Shown: positions 11,704-23,018, counted from the stretch's first letter. The stretch: 64,000 nucleotides of DNA from Echinometra lucunter (GCA_029962745.1 CM057159.1:27116811-27180810); one strand, 5' to 3'. Program-made: numbers and translations. The notes: generated by a model not told the origin, from the sequence alone.

Positions 11704-12699
11704 GAAAATTCAACCTTCAAGCTATAAAAGAAATGTTATTTGTCCTCAAAGTAGGCCTACACTCAAGCAATATAAGATGTTTGACTAATTCAGCACCTCG
11801 CAGACTCAATTGTTTACTGCCATAAACCACCATATTGCAAATATTACAAGCAAGGGAGGCGAGACAGGGGAAACAACTCTTTTTGTGATGAAGTGTTTTG
11901 TTGTTATTAAGGGCTGTAAAATATTGTCATCACATATTCGAGTGAGTGCAGCGAGAAAGGAATTCTTTGATATAGCCTCAAAGATATCTAAAAAGTTTTT
12001 GATCACCTAACTGCGAGATATGATGCTTTTCGGCACGTCGCTTACCATCTAGCATCTGGAACCATTTTGTTATATCAGCGAGCGAAGCTAGCTACCGACA
12101 AAAACTCCATTTCTTTCTAGTAAAACGTAGAATTTCCACCAAAATAAATTAGAAGAATTTAATGATGTACTATTTCCATGTGTTCGACAAAAGCTTTACA
12201 TCCCGCTGTAAAAATATTATAATATTTGGACACATTGCTGAGGGAATAAGAGCGCTTGCCTCCCGATCTTAAATATTATTGTTTCTTTAAGCGAGCGGAG
12301 CAAGCGAGCGAGAAAGGGCTATTTTTAAAATACTGAGAACACGTTCTAGTGTACTTTTACGCCAACTTTATGATTTTATGAACGTATTTTTATCAGTAGC
12401 CTCCTTTCTCATAATTATTTGGTAAGATAGGAACAGGCTACTGGTTAAAGGCCATTTTCTCATGAAAATTCTTCTGTTACGGGTCTTCTTCCCGTTCGAC
12501 TCCTTGCAATTATATTACTAACAGTATTACATTGAATAGAAAGACAATATGAAAACCATTTCCTTTCATGATAAAATATTCACTGGCTTTGGCTAAGATA
12601 ACAAAAGAATTAAATGTGAGTATCATTATAGCATACTATAGAAAGACAAGACGCAAACCGATTTGCTTTCATAAAGATAGAATTATAACCTCATTGGTA

Positions 12700-12723
12700 G
12701 CGAGCGAGCGAAGCGAGCGAGCG
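12700..12723. repeat. GCGA island
   Basis: The same interrupted (GCGA)n motif as at 11680. It is followed by a C/T-rich block and a G homopolymer near the element's right end. Confidence 0.7.
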
Positions 12724-13176
12724 CTGAAAGCCTTTTCCTTTTCCTTTCCCCCTTAAAAATTGTTTATGTACTCTTTATTCTCTTTGTCTTTGTCTTTGCT
12801 TTTGTTTGTTTTTCGGGAATTACAGAAGGCTATGATATTTTTTATTTTGTTCATGGTGAATTATGGGGGGGGGGGGGGGGGGGGGAATGATTGCACAGGC
12901 CATCCCCTGACCAAAATATGGGAGATATATCCCCCTATCCCCCCCCCCCCCCCGGATCGACACCCATGACGGCAAGACTGCTCAAATGGTTACCTTCCAC
13001 CAGTGGAAAGGCTGCCACTCAAAGCCGCAACAGCATCAATTCTACGTAGTGATTTCATTTTAGAGCGTCGGTAGCCTTTCATGAACTTGATTGCGGGTCA
13101 TTTGCATATTCCGAAGACCTCATAGCATTTATCATTCCTGTCCATATTAATTTACCATAAATAGCAACAATATCTA

Positions 13177-13428
13177 CTACATTCTAATAACAATCTAGTC
13201 TGATTTGACTAGATTACCGGATCAGCCGGGCACTAGCTATATTGCTAGTCAAAATGACCAGAATCCTAGTCATTTTTACCAGAATCCGAGTCAATTTTTG
13301 ACTAGAAAACTGTTGGTTCTACGTTATAAAATTGATTGGAATTCTAGTCATTTCGACTAGCAATAGTGCAAGTGCCCGGCTGATTCGGTAATTATAGTCA
13401 ATCTGACTAGATTGTTTTTAAGTGTGTA
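13177..13428. mobile_element. Fold-back MITE (copy A)
   Basis: About 250 bp that folds on itself: the left arm (ACAATCTAGTC, ACTAGATTACCGG, GCCGGGCACTAGC) is repeated inverted and imperfectly on the right (GTGCCCGGCTGAT, GACTAGATTGT). CTAGTC motifs fill the loop. Corresponding copies are at 26281, 33254, 46357 and 53422. Confidence 0.75.
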
Positions 13429-13782
13429 GGGCGTTGGGGCATCTTTCAAAATTGGATGGGGGCACCAAAAAGAAAAAAAAAAATCGGCCAGCTTTTTTTT
13501 TTTTTTTTACATTGCTTTAATACGTATCATACTCTACAGCGAGCTTGTGGTATGAAAGAGTTGTTTTGAAACGGCATTTCTGAGAATGGAAAAGTGACAT
13601 TACATCTATAGTGAAAAGTGGGCATTTATCAGAATTTATTGTAGTCATTATTGGATGTTTATCGAAATATGCATATGACTATCACGCATGGATTAGAACC
13701 AACTGAATCTAATCCTCATAGTGTGTTTTAGACGGAATTTTTCGACGACATTGAAACCTACAAAACGGAAATTTTCACTAAC

Positions 13783-13999
13783 CAGATCCAGCCCCTACGC
13801 CCATCATCTTCAATTCTCCTGCATTGTTATCAAGTGAAGCAGAAGGGATTTCATTGACCACAATGTCTGGGAACTCGTCATCAATCCAATTTTCTAATAA
13901 TTGGAAGAAGTTTGAACGTTTTAGGAAGGCCTCATAGGACTTAGTGTAGTAGGATGGATCGTGGAACAAACTGCAAAACTTCTCTTGATGAGGATCCAT
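13783..13999 (-). CDS. HNMT-like methyltransferase, first coding exon (copy A)
   Basis: Minus-strand exon of 72 codons plus one base. It starts at the first in-frame ATG (13999), which begins MDPHQEKFCSLFHD, and ends in GELKMMGVGAGS just before the donor. Across the phase-1 intron the motif reads GVGAGSG-ELDL, matching the glycine-rich SAM-binding motif of HNMT (GGGAGEIDL). Residues about 8-30 match the HNMT N-terminus with its FL..S block. The donor here is GTTAGT, whereas the second exon-1 blocks at 33979 and 54022 have consensus GTAAGT. It pairs with exon 2 at 9481-9807 over a 3.98-kb intron full of transposons. The frame stays open upstream of the ATG but has no earlier ATG. Confidence 0.78.
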
Positions 14000-14189
14000 T
14001 ATAGCAATAACCGTTAGCACTTTCTCAATTAAGAAACTCACTTGCAGGCTAAAGAAGGTGTACACATTTTTCACTGTCAACAGTGACCTTATTAAAGTTA
14101 TGTGAAAATCTATATTGAAGTGTTCATCTAATAAGCACAGACATTCACTGAATTAGTGTGACATGTAATAGTGGGTTTGACAATTTGCA

Positions 14190-14305
14190 AACCTGAAAAG
14201 TTCTTTCCGTTGAAGTTTTTTTTTCATTGATTCAGGTTCCAAGGTGTTTTATGAACATTTTTCAGCTTGGTTGCCCAAACAGCAGCTTTGAGCAATTTGT
14301 TTAAT
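14190..14305 (+). repeat. Left arm of a 3-kb inverted repeat
   Basis: This stretch (AAAAGTTCTTTCCGTTGAAG to CAGCTTGGTTGCCCAAACAG) recurs inverted at 17113-17225 with moderate divergence. The arms are the upstream flanks of the two head-to-head exon-1 copies (13783-13999 minus and 18911-19030 plus). The same pair occurs in copies B and C. Confidence 0.65.
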
Positions 14306-14594
14306 TTGCATAAATTTATATGAATACAGGATATGCCAAGCATGACAACTTGGTACAGAATTTGTGGACCTGAACTCCGTACTAATTGTGCATGTGCGGT
14401 GTTACGGGAACATTAATAGCTTTGTCAAGTCTCGTGAATTCAACCTGTGATCATGGCAATGAAACGAAACGGGGTACACTGATGTGTATACTTCCATTTA
14501 TTAGGAGCAGGTCTATCCGGCGCAAAAAAAGCAAGTTGATAATAGTACAAAAGCGTGATTTCTAATATTGTAAGGAAAAAAAAATACGCTGAAA

Positions 14595-14836
14595 CAGGGG
14601 CGGCGCCGGCGTATTTTGATAGGGGGAGGGGGCAAAATGACCCATAGGTGAATTTATTGACGTTTAAATGAACAGACATGGGTATTATAAAGTTGCAAGC
14701 CCCCGGCCTCTCTTTTCCCTCCGTCTTCTTTCTTCTCCCTCCTTTTTCGTCTTGTCTCCTCTTTTCCCCCCTTTTTTATCACTTGAAAATCATAGGGGCA
14801 TTCGCCCCCTGCCCCGCCCCTGTAGCGCCGCCCCTG
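14595..14836. mobile_element. hAT MITE, CAGGGGCGGCGC ends (copy A)
   Basis: 242 bp with terminal inverted repeats CAGGGGCGGCGC / GCGCCGCCCCTG, flanked by CGCTGAAA on the left and CACTGAAA on the right (7 of 8 bases match). An 8-bp target duplication and CAGGGG ends are hallmarks of the hAT superfamily. Non-coding. Confidence 0.78.
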
Positions 14837-15084
14837 CACTGAAATGATTTCCATGTCCCACAAACCCCAGTTGGATGTGCATCCATATCTGATTGTGTGT
14901 ATAAAATTAAGGTCGCTTTCGTTTTATTACAGGTTGCATTCACGAGATGGGCAACACTATTAGAGTTCCGTATCAGCGCACATACACAATTCAGTTTGAG
15001 TTGAACATTCTGTGTAAGTTTGTCTTTGCGTTGTAACAACCTGTATGCATACAGATTTATGCAAATTATGCAAATTTACGCTAA

Positions 15085-17110
15085 GAAATTGTTTTTGGAA
15101 GGAACTTTTGCATATTACTAGCTTATTTTGTCCGACAATGTCCAATGTACTTCTCTTTTTGGCAAGCTACTCCTATTTGGTGTAACTCTGATGTGAAAAT
15201 TGGAGGAAAGGGTATATTTTTAAAAGAATGGTAGGATAAGGGTATTCGTTTTATAAACGATTTATTAGATCACAAAGGACATATTTTAGTAAGAGAAGAG
15301 TGTGAAGAAAAGTTTTCAATCAAAATTCAGTTCTGCATTATTATGCACTCTGTCAAATCATTAAATGCAATATAACCTCAGTTAGAAAGTTGTAATATGC
15401 AGATATGAAAGTAAATGAACCATTATGCCCTGCATATGGGCAATTCCACAACATATGGGACACAGAGCTCAAAATTTGAAATCACACTGTGCCCTGTTAA
15501 TTCCAAATAAAAATCTAAAATTACTACAGGGTCCTTCTTTTTGTTACAAATAAAACATTTAAGATGAAAAATCTTCAATTCAACCTTCTTACAGAGAATA
15601 ACATAAACAAACAAAAATTTGCAAATATGGGACTATGGTCAAGGACATGTGCTTTAAAATGACTCTTATTCTTATATTTAGTCATTTTTATCAGATTTTT
15701 TCATCTAATTGATTTTAATGGATACTTAACAGATTTTGGGTAGTTAATGAGTGAAAAACTAATGGGAATGTGCAAAATCTACGTTGAATTTAAGTGTAAT
15801 GTTAGTTACGTAACGTCAGTTATCAGCATGTCTTCAGTAAATTGTTCATGGCACTAAACAAATTATTTAAATTGCTCATTATTTTGCACATCTCTTCCCA
15901 GGAACCTAGGTGTAATGTCAAATGAATTACATAATCCTTACAAGTCTGAGACATGAGATATATAAATTTGATTCTACACCATCATTTTCCATGTCCTTTT
16001 GCGTAACATCAGTTACCGACACATTTTCGCTTTCTGTGTGATAAGAAATGCAGTTTGAGATAAAACTGTTCCATGTGTTTCTTCACCATTATCAAGTTAT
16101 TTGTCTATAGTAATTAAAAGCCAAAGCAAGTGTCATTCACAAAACTACAATATAAACAATACCACTAGTACTCTATCTTGGTAACGTCAGTTACCGTGGA
16201 ATTGCCCATTATATGTTTCAAACTTATTGAAAGATAAAAAAGGATGTAGACTTATTTATCATATCATGTTGAAAGAAAGTGACGATCATTTGCATATACT
16301 ATGTAATAGGTGGCACGCAGATGGTATAGTATTTGATGATAGAAATATCCAGTTTTATTTTAGGGCGTTGTTTCGATACTACAACAGTACGGTATTTTCA
16401 GTACAGACTTTTGAATAGAATATTGTATTTGAATAAAGATCTTGTGAAATTTAAAATAAATATATATAGGAATTGTTCCTTTTGTGGAAGAGAAGATGAA
16501 GATATTGTACATTTTTTCTACTCTTGTAACGTAACTAAATTTATTTGGGATTATTTGCTTGATTGGTTATATAACGTAACACGCTGTAGAATAAAACTTT
16601 CTTAAATTCATATTTTGTTAGGTTTCATGGAAAAAATAAATGATGCTTTAAACTGTGTATTGATTTGGACAAACGACAATTATATTTTTCTCGAATACAA
16701 AAATTTATACCGTCCTTCCATAGAATTAAACAACACATCAGGGATAGTTACACAAATGAAAGGCAAGTTAGCATACTTGCCAACAAAACCGATAAATTGA
16801 TTTAAAATGGAAAAATTTTGAAGGATTATGACTGTTTAGAATACTTTGGTTGCACTTTCCAAATCATTCAACGTTAGTAGCAGTATGGCATTGTCTATTA
16901 TGTATGTATTTTTGTACATGTATAAATTATTATTCTCATTATTATTTATATTACGTTATGTTTTCAATAATCGCCTTTACTATTGATATTCGTCATGTAT
17001 AATTTTTATTTCATTTTATTTTATGATATTCCTTTGTATATTGTACAAATATGTTGTTGACTTGTGTTGATAATATGGCCGTCGGAGGGTCCAAAAAAAA
17101 AGAAAAAAAA
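15085..17110 (+). pseudogene. 5'-truncated Tx1/L1-like LINE 3' end (copy A)
   Basis: Pieces in several frames read FWKELLHILAYFV, PIWCNSDVKIGGKGIFLKEW and GIRFINDLLDHKGHILV. After an insertion they resume with LLKDKKGCRLIYHIML and the cysteine-rich CSFCGREDEDIVHFFYSC followed by FIWDYLLDWLY. These are the post-RT region and the zinc-knuckle-like C-terminus of L1/Tx1-clade retrotransposons. A non-coding 3' UTR ends in an A-rich tail at 17092-17110. The 770-bp MITE at 15438-16207 splits it. Confidence 0.75.
15438..16207. mobile_element. 770-bp MITE, GGGCAATTCCAC ends (copy A)
   Basis: Perfect 12-bp inverted repeats GGGCAATTCCAC / GTGGAATTGCCC, with AT on both sides as a possible 2-bp target duplication. 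It sits inside the L1-like fragment, whose reading resumes on the other side. Internal sites close to TAACGTCAGTTA occur at about 15808, 16003 and 16182. Non-coding. Confidence 0.75.
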
Positions 17111-17112
17111 AT

Positions 17113-17225
17113 TACGAAAATTGCTTAAAGTTTCTGTTTGGGCAACCAAGCTGAAAATGTTCATTAGACCACATAGGATCATAAATCAGCCAAAAAAAAA
17201 CTTCAACGGAAAGAACTTTTCTAGG
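17113..17225 (-). repeat. Right arm of the 3-kb inverted repeat
   Basis: Reverse complement of 14190-14305, starting directly after the L1-like poly-A tail, so the LINE inserted beside or into this arm. Confidence 0.6.
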
Positions 17226-17372
17226 TTACACTGATATCTCATAATAGGTCCATGGTCAAACCGACTATATGAGGTAGTCTTGAACCACGACTGCATGCTA
17301 GCTCTTTTCTTTTTTCTTTTTTTTTAAATTAACAGACCAAGGATATAAATTGACTATTCTAACAGTGATATG

Positions 17373-17374
17373 TT

Positions 17375-17407
<33 letters not shown>
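17373..17407 (+). repeat. (CT)n microsatellite
   Basis: Also at 30487-30518 and, expanded, at 50587-50645. The copies differ in length. Confidence 0.85.
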
Positions 17408-17639
17408 ATTTGTTTTCTTTGTCAAGGGAGAGAAATATTAAGCATTTCTTGTTCAAGGACAGATTATTGAATGTCTATTAGGCTATATGCCTACTTTGTA
17501 TATAGTCATTGCTTATGTTGATGCTTATCATTCTTATTCATCATCATTGCAATAGCCCGCAGTTACTTGTTACTAACTCTGACCATGTATTTGTTCTATT
17601 GCAAAGAATTTCGGTGACTGCCCCCCCCCCCCCCCATTT

Positions 17640-18183
17640 GCATTTTGTTATGCCGGAGTGACCTAGGTTTTTTGTTTAACCGAAAGCCTAGAGATGTACT
17701 TCAATGGCTGGTAATTAGATGGCATATTAAAAGGGTGAGGGATTGTGTGAAGCGGACAAGTGCGGGTAAAGGCGATAAATTGGGGTGCGTTATATTGGAG
17801 AGCGATGCACGAGTACCAATTTAGTTTTTCCGAGACGAAAGGGGAAAAACAGACCCCCCCCCCCCAAAAAAAAAAACCACAAACAAAACATCAGCAAACA
17901 TACATATATACATACATACAAATAAGTAATTTTGGAAAAATATTCGATTGGAATTATTCAATTTTATACAAAATAAGAGAAAAATTTGTGACGAAAATAG
18001 TCAATTCTGACTACTGCCAATAAAACCAAATTAACAACAACAACAACTTTGCTTTTTCTTATTCTCTACCTACTTATACTCTAACGCAAGCAATACATTG
18101 TGATGGCAAGACAAGCCTCACCATCACAGACGTACTGCTTGGCGTTGAGCTTTCGAGGTGGAAAGAGCTTTATATACAGAAAG

Positions 18184-18221
<38 letters not shown>

Positions 18222-18359
18222 CAGGCTGCTGTGATTAAAGCTAAATATCAAAGAGGTGGGGGGGGGGGGGGGACCCGCCGCAGCAAGAGGCATATTTTTT
18301 TTCCTCCCGGTGGCAAAAATCTTAGAACCAATCAAATATCTGAAAGATAGCGCAAAACA
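17640..18359. other. Low-complexity stretch without a clear gene
   Basis: C, A and G homopolymer runs at about 17858, 18187 and 18257, plus an open frame of about 50 residues (CVKRTSAGKGDKFGVRYIGE, clearer at 30845) that resembles no family I know. It may be transposon-derived. Confidence 0.4.
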
Positions 18360-18367
18360 TGACGTCA
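18360..18367. promoter_or_regulatory. CRE-like palindrome TGACGTCA upstream of pseudo-exon
   Basis: A perfect TGACGTCA (CREB/ATF consensus) about 550 bp upstream of the plus-strand exon-1 copy. It is conserved at 31477, 51610, 35442 and 55548. Nearby CCAAT boxes lie in the adjoining MITE. Function is inference only. Confidence 0.4.
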
Positions 18368-18437
18368 TGAGTTTGTCTGCGCAACTCTTGTCACTGTGGA
18401 CAGTGAAAAAGGTGTACAACTGTGTTTCTTTAGCCGG

Positions 18438-18863
18438 TGTCATAACAGATTTGTTCCGGGCTGGCGATTGGATCCTTTGGAACCAATCGCCTGAATGTTC
18501 ACGCCGATTGGAACCGCCTCGGTCCAATCGATGCGATAGTCATAGTCATTTCAACCTACTCAAAGTCTCTGCAAAGTGCATGCTTATTTTTCATACCTAA
18601 CAGTTAATTAACCCGTCTACGCGTCTTGTAGCCCCCTACATTGAATTTGCAGCCAATCAAAATGGGTTTTCCTAAAGTTAAGGGGCCGTTAATCGTATGT
18701 ACTGTAGAGTCAGCTGTGTGTACGATAATTTTCTTTTTAAAAACGATAATTTTGACTCTCTAGTATACGATAACACAGCATTTGAACCTGACAACACTGT
18801 TCCGGGGAACGAAACGACTAGTCGTTTCGTTCCTCCGGAACCCGGAACAAATCTTTTGTGACA
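18438..18863. mobile_element. CCGG-flanked MITE (copy A)
   Basis: A 426-bp element with ends TGTCA...TGACA, extending as imperfect inverted repeats to ATTTGTTCCGGG. It is flanked by CCGG on both sides (18434-18437 and 18864-18867). The intact exon-1 flank reads AGCCTGCAAG where this one reads AGCCGG-element-CCGGCAAG, so the insertion site is visible. The interior has ATTGG/CCAAT inverted pairs and a 26-bp perfect palindrome at about 18808-18833 centred on ACTAGT. Superfamily open. Confidence 0.65.
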
Positions 18864-18910
18864 CCGGCAAGTGAGTTTCTTACTTGATGGTGTTAACGGT
18901 TATTACTTTA

Positions 18911-19110
18911 ATGAATCCTTATCAAGAGAAGTTTTGCAGTTTGTTCCATGATCCATCCTACTTCACTAAGTCCCATGAGGCCTTCCTAAAACGTTCAAAC
19001 TTCTTCCAATTATTAGAAAATATGGATTGATGACGAGTTCCCAGACGTTGTGGGTCAATAAAGTTGCTTCTGCTTCATGTATATAATGTAAGAGAATTGA
19101 AGATGATGGG
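18911..19110 (+). pseudogene. Inverted pseudo-exon 1 of HNMT-like gene (copy A)
   Basis: Plus-strand relative of the minus-strand exon 1. ATG at 18911 gives 39 codons starting MNPYQEKFCSLFHDPSYFTK; an insertion in the LENW region creates a stop at 19028. Homology continues to GAATTGAAGATGATGGGAG near 19110, then breaks before the GxGxG motif, so no donor is kept. It is oriented head-to-head with exon 1 at 13783. Confidence 0.75.
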
Positions 19111-19290
19111 AGTAAATATTATTGTTTCTTTTTAAGCGAGCGGAGCAAGCGAGCGAGAAAGGGCTATTTATAAAATACTGAGAACATGAACTAGTGTACT
19201 GTTACTCAAACTTATGATTTTATGAACGTATTTTTATCAGTATCCTCCTTTCTCATAATTATTTGGTAAGATAGGAAGGCTACTGGTTAT

Positions 19291-19622
19291 AGGCCATTTT
19301 CTCATGAAATTCTTCTGTTATGGGTCTTCTTTCCCGTTCGACTCCTTGCAGTTATATTACTAACAGTATTACATTGAATAGAAAGACAATATGCAAACCA
19401 CTTTCCTTTCATAATAAATATTCACTGGCTTTGGCCAAGATAACAAAATATTAAATAGGCCATTTTCTCATGAAATTCTTCTGTTATGGGTCTTCTTCCC
19501 GTTCGACTCCTTGCAGTTATATTACTAACAGTATTACATTGAATAGAAAGACAATATGCAAACCACTTTCCTTTCATCATAAATATTCACTGGCTTTGGC
19601 TAAGATAACAAAAATATTAAAT
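19291..19622 (+). repeat. Tandem duplication, about 166-bp unit x2 (copy A)
   Basis: Units 19291-19456 and 19457-19622 both start AGGCCATTTTCTCATGAAA. The first exon-1 block has only one unit (about 12450), so the duplication arose in the second block. Also at 32412-32748 and 52547-52882. Confidence 0.8.
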
Positions 19623-19775
19623 GCGAGTATCATTATAGCATACTATAGAAAGACAAGATGCAAACCGATTTGCTTCATAAAGATAGAATTATAACCTCAT
19701 TGGTAGCGAGCGAGCGCTGAAAGCCTTTTCCTTTTCCTTTCCCCTTAAAAATTGTTTATGTACTCTTTATTCTCT

Positions 19776-20275
19776 NNNNNNNNNNNNNNNNNNNNNNNNN
19801 NNNNNNNNNNNNNNNNNNNNNNNNNNNNNNNNNNNNNNNNNNNNNNNNNNNNNNNNNNNNNNNNNNNNNNNNNNNNNNNNNNNNNNNNNNNNNNNNNNNN
19901 NNNNNNNNNNNNNNNNNNNNNNNNNNNNNNNNNNNNNNNNNNNNNNNNNNNNNNNNNNNNNNNNNNNNNNNNNNNNNNNNNNNNNNNNNNNNNNNNNNNN
20001 NNNNNNNNNNNNNNNNNNNNNNNNNNNNNNNNNNNNNNNNNNNNNNNNNNNNNNNNNNNNNNNNNNNNNNNNNNNNNNNNNNNNNNNNNNNNNNNNNNNN
20101 NNNNNNNNNNNNNNNNNNNNNNNNNNNNNNNNNNNNNNNNNNNNNNNNNNNNNNNNNNNNNNNNNNNNNNNNNNNNNNNNNNNNNNNNNNNNNNNNNNNN
20201 NNNNNNNNNNNNNNNNNNNNNNNNNNNNNNNNNNNNNNNNNNNNNNNNNNNNNNNNNNNNNNNNNNNNNNNNNNN
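19776..20275. other. Assembly gap, 500 N
   Basis: Exactly 500 N, a placeholder size. It lies at the A/B copy boundary and hides the end of A and the start of B. Open frames crossing it are meaningless. Confidence 0.99.
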
Positions 20276-21119
20276 CCAAGTGTCTATCTCTTTCTTTCTC
20301 TCTCTCTCTCTCTCTCTCCCTTTTCTCTTCATCTCCTTCCACTTTCTTTCCTCCCTACTGACCAAGTGTCTATCTCCTAAATGTCTTCACTTCTTGTCTT
20401 GTTCAGTATCGTATGTAGATTTCAAAAGTCAATGTTTGGCTACTTTTCTTTCTTTTTGTGAAAAAATAAATTTATAAGTACAATTCTTTATCATATTTTA
20501 GGGACCTATGTAGTACAAGCTCTGCTTTTAATTTAGGTTCCACCACTTTTGTATCATATTTCTTACCAATCATTGTGATTACCTTATTGTATTCTTATTT
20601 GATACGTATGCAATCGTACACATTTTTTTTTTCATATGAGCTATCAATAATTGTCATTGTATTGTAATTTGTCAATGGAGAACAAAAGTGGAAAAAATAA
20701 ATTCAAATCAAATCAAATAATGAATAATATTTGGCGTGAAAGTGAATATGGCCTCTTTTCCTGACGACAGCCGGTGGGAAAATGAACTTCAAATTAAGCT
20801 TTTGGAAAGTTATACTTATGATAATTTACTCACATGTAACACTGATAGATGTAGATTTCATATACTTAACCCGGTATTTTTCTGAATGTTCTAAATAATT
20901 TTTACTTAAATAAAATTAAATTGATTGCGTAAAGAGATTTTAAAATATGTTAACGAGTATTTCCGCCCTTATTGACCATTTTGTCCACAACCCCTGTATA
21001 TCTACTCTATAGTATGCCCAGTATGTGTATCTCTCTATGATTTACTCCCATCTCCCTGTATAAACCATGTAAGATGTCAGTGCGCATGAAACCCCATTTG
21101 TGTGTAGTGAATGAACATA

Positions 21120-21690
21120 CGTGCAGAAAGCATGAAACTGTGGAACTACAACACAACATGCATTTGTGAAGGAGTCCGAATCAAGAAGGGATATTTCAAG
21201 AGATTCGATCCTTATCTCCTTCACGCTCCTGCCTGGCACTCAATTTAATATGCTCCCCATAGTATTATCATGATTCAACGGCTATAGATACAAAGGAGAA
21301 GACGTGAGAGCAACAGTATAAACCATCTGATATGATAATATCAACTCTATGCAAAGAATATGATGAAATTCAGAAGATGATAGCAGTAATTGTTGTAAAA
21401 CACTTCAGTACATCAGAATACAAGAAGGCTCAGGTTGCTACTCAAACATGTTCAGATCTGAACTTAATGCCAATAACAAGATTGAAACATTTTCGCACTC
21501 ACTATCCCTGTGTGAAATACAGTTTTCGCATTATTAACTGGAGACGAGCAGAAATGTATGGACTGGATCATAATGAAAGAAAGCAGCTATCGATGCATAG
21601 ATTACACCACCCCAAACCGCCATAGAGGTCACATCTGTCCCATGATCTAGAGGTCTGCAGCAGATCGAAGTGTGGAATTTGGAAGCGGTG
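21120..21690 (+). pseudogene. Second non-LTR RT remnant (copy B)
   Basis: Counterpart of 8030-8610. A longer open frame reads VKYSFRIINWRRAEMYGLD, then HRLHHPKPP, with different indels. Confidence 0.65.
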
Positions 21691-21705
21691 CACCTTGTAG
21701 CCACT

Positions 21706-22288
21706 GGCGTAGCCAGGAATTTTCAACAGGCGGGCCAAGGCGAGGGTGTGGGATGGGTATCTCCCTCCACGGTAGGGAGATTTTTGAAAATACGTGCATG
21801 AAAATGGCATATTCTGCACACAAGAATTCAGTATAAGGGGTAACTTATATGATAAGTGGCATATGCTAATCCCTTATAATCCCCCCCCCCCCTCCCTCGC
21901 TTTTTTTTTTTTCCGCTCCGATCCTATCAACGTGGGACGATGACCCCTGGTATGGGCGCGGGGAGGCTCTGGGGTTACACACGTCCAGTTGATGGACCCT
22001 TAGCTAGACCAGTGAAAAATAGTGTACGAAGCCAGTGTTTTTCAGGGAGGGAAGAAAAGAGTTAAGAAAACAAAGATAGTGATGAAGCTATTTCTCAACG
22101 GGAAAGGGTAATTTTTGAAAATATGTGCATCAAAATGGCATTTTTTGCGCATTTCTTTTTCATTATTAGGTGAAAGTAATGGTGGTATAGACCAGTCCCC
22201 TTCTCCCTTAATATTTGTACTCTCCGATCAAGAGGGGGTCATGGCCTCCTTGTGTCCCACCCCCCCCCCCCCCCCCCTTAGCTACGCC
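21706..22288. mobile_element. Candidate MITE with GGCGTAGC ends (copy B)
   Basis: Counterpart of 8618-9201. The right end of a third copy survives at about 42320-42374 beside the second gap. Confidence 0.45.
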
Positions 22289-22570
22289 TATGTCCTCATT
22301 CAAGCGCTGACGGAATATTGGAATTAGTTTGATTTGTGTTGTTAGCAATATACCGTTGTTCTTTTTTTGTTTTTTGTTTTTTGCTCGCCAATCAAACCGG
22401 GGGGGATGGCCCCCTTGTGCCCCCAACTCTTAGCTACTCCAGTGTGGTTAGCTACCTCTCCAACCCCTGATATTCTGACGAGTACCCTCGATCATGACAA
22501 AAGTCTGCGTGACCATTACTCAACTACATATTATCAGACAGGAACCGATTGGGGTGCGGGGTGAACTTAC

Positions 22571-22902
22571 CTGAGTTAACATCGATTCGTAGAATGCCAC
22601 CATACTCAAGACGATCGTAGAGATATCCGATCACAAAATCGTAGTCATCAACGTAGTACAAAGAATGACCGCAGTGATGAAGTTAAACGTACTGCTGTCT
22701 GCGATCTCGCTTTCTTTCGATATACTCTTCGATGGTCTGTTGTGTTGAAATCGAACTCAATACCTCGAACAGCATCGCATGTCGTTTGTTTGATGAGTTG
22801 TCGATATTTATCCACCTGAGATGAGGCTGGTTCAAGCACGGTATTGTGAACCCTGGGGAATCGGGACAACCATCTTCAGTGCCATTCTCAGGTCAAGTTC
22901 AC
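22571..22902 (-). pseudogene. HNMT-like exon 2 (copy B, frameshifted)
   Basis: Same splice borders as copy A (donor GTAAGT, acceptor TATGCAG), but length 332. Relative to A it lacks one base near 22667, gains four at about 22713 and gains single bases near 22743 and 22868. These break the frame, though they look more like sequence errors than decay because substitutions are few. Confidence 0.7.
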
Positions 22903-23018
22903 CTGCATAGGATTGATATCATATTTCTTCTTATGTCAATTTACAGTGAATAAGTCTATGAACTTTTGATCTTTTCTTTTTCTTCTTCTTCTTCCAAATT
23001 TTACCTCACATACTAATT

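Larger units (their letters stand above)
11331..12969. mobile_element. 1.64-kb TIR element with GCGA islands (copy A)
   Basis: A 13-bp inverted repeat CATGGGTGTCGAT / ATCGACACCCATG bounds 1639 bp. G/C homopolymer runs sit near both ends, with ATATATCCCCC near the right end. Inside are islands of GCGA repeats at about 11680-11703, 12076, 12290 and 12700-12723. No transposase is encoded, so it is non-autonomous. Confidence 0.6.
7160..19775. repeat. Segmental repeat copy A
   Basis: This collinear segment matches 20276 onward (B) and, from 9147, 42320 onward (C). Shared landmarks in order: LINE tail, RT remnant, HNMT-like exon 2, ACGTC-rich element, GCGA element, fold-back MITE, HNMT-like exon 1, hAT MITE, L1-like fragment, inverted pseudo-exon. 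It ends at a 500-N gap, at a point equivalent to about 32900 in copy B, so its second exon-1 block and SINE, if present, are not assembled. Confidence 0.9.

Noticed and set aside
19745..20477. Open frames spanning N
   Set aside because: They cross the assembly gap; the same applies to those at 41742-42701.
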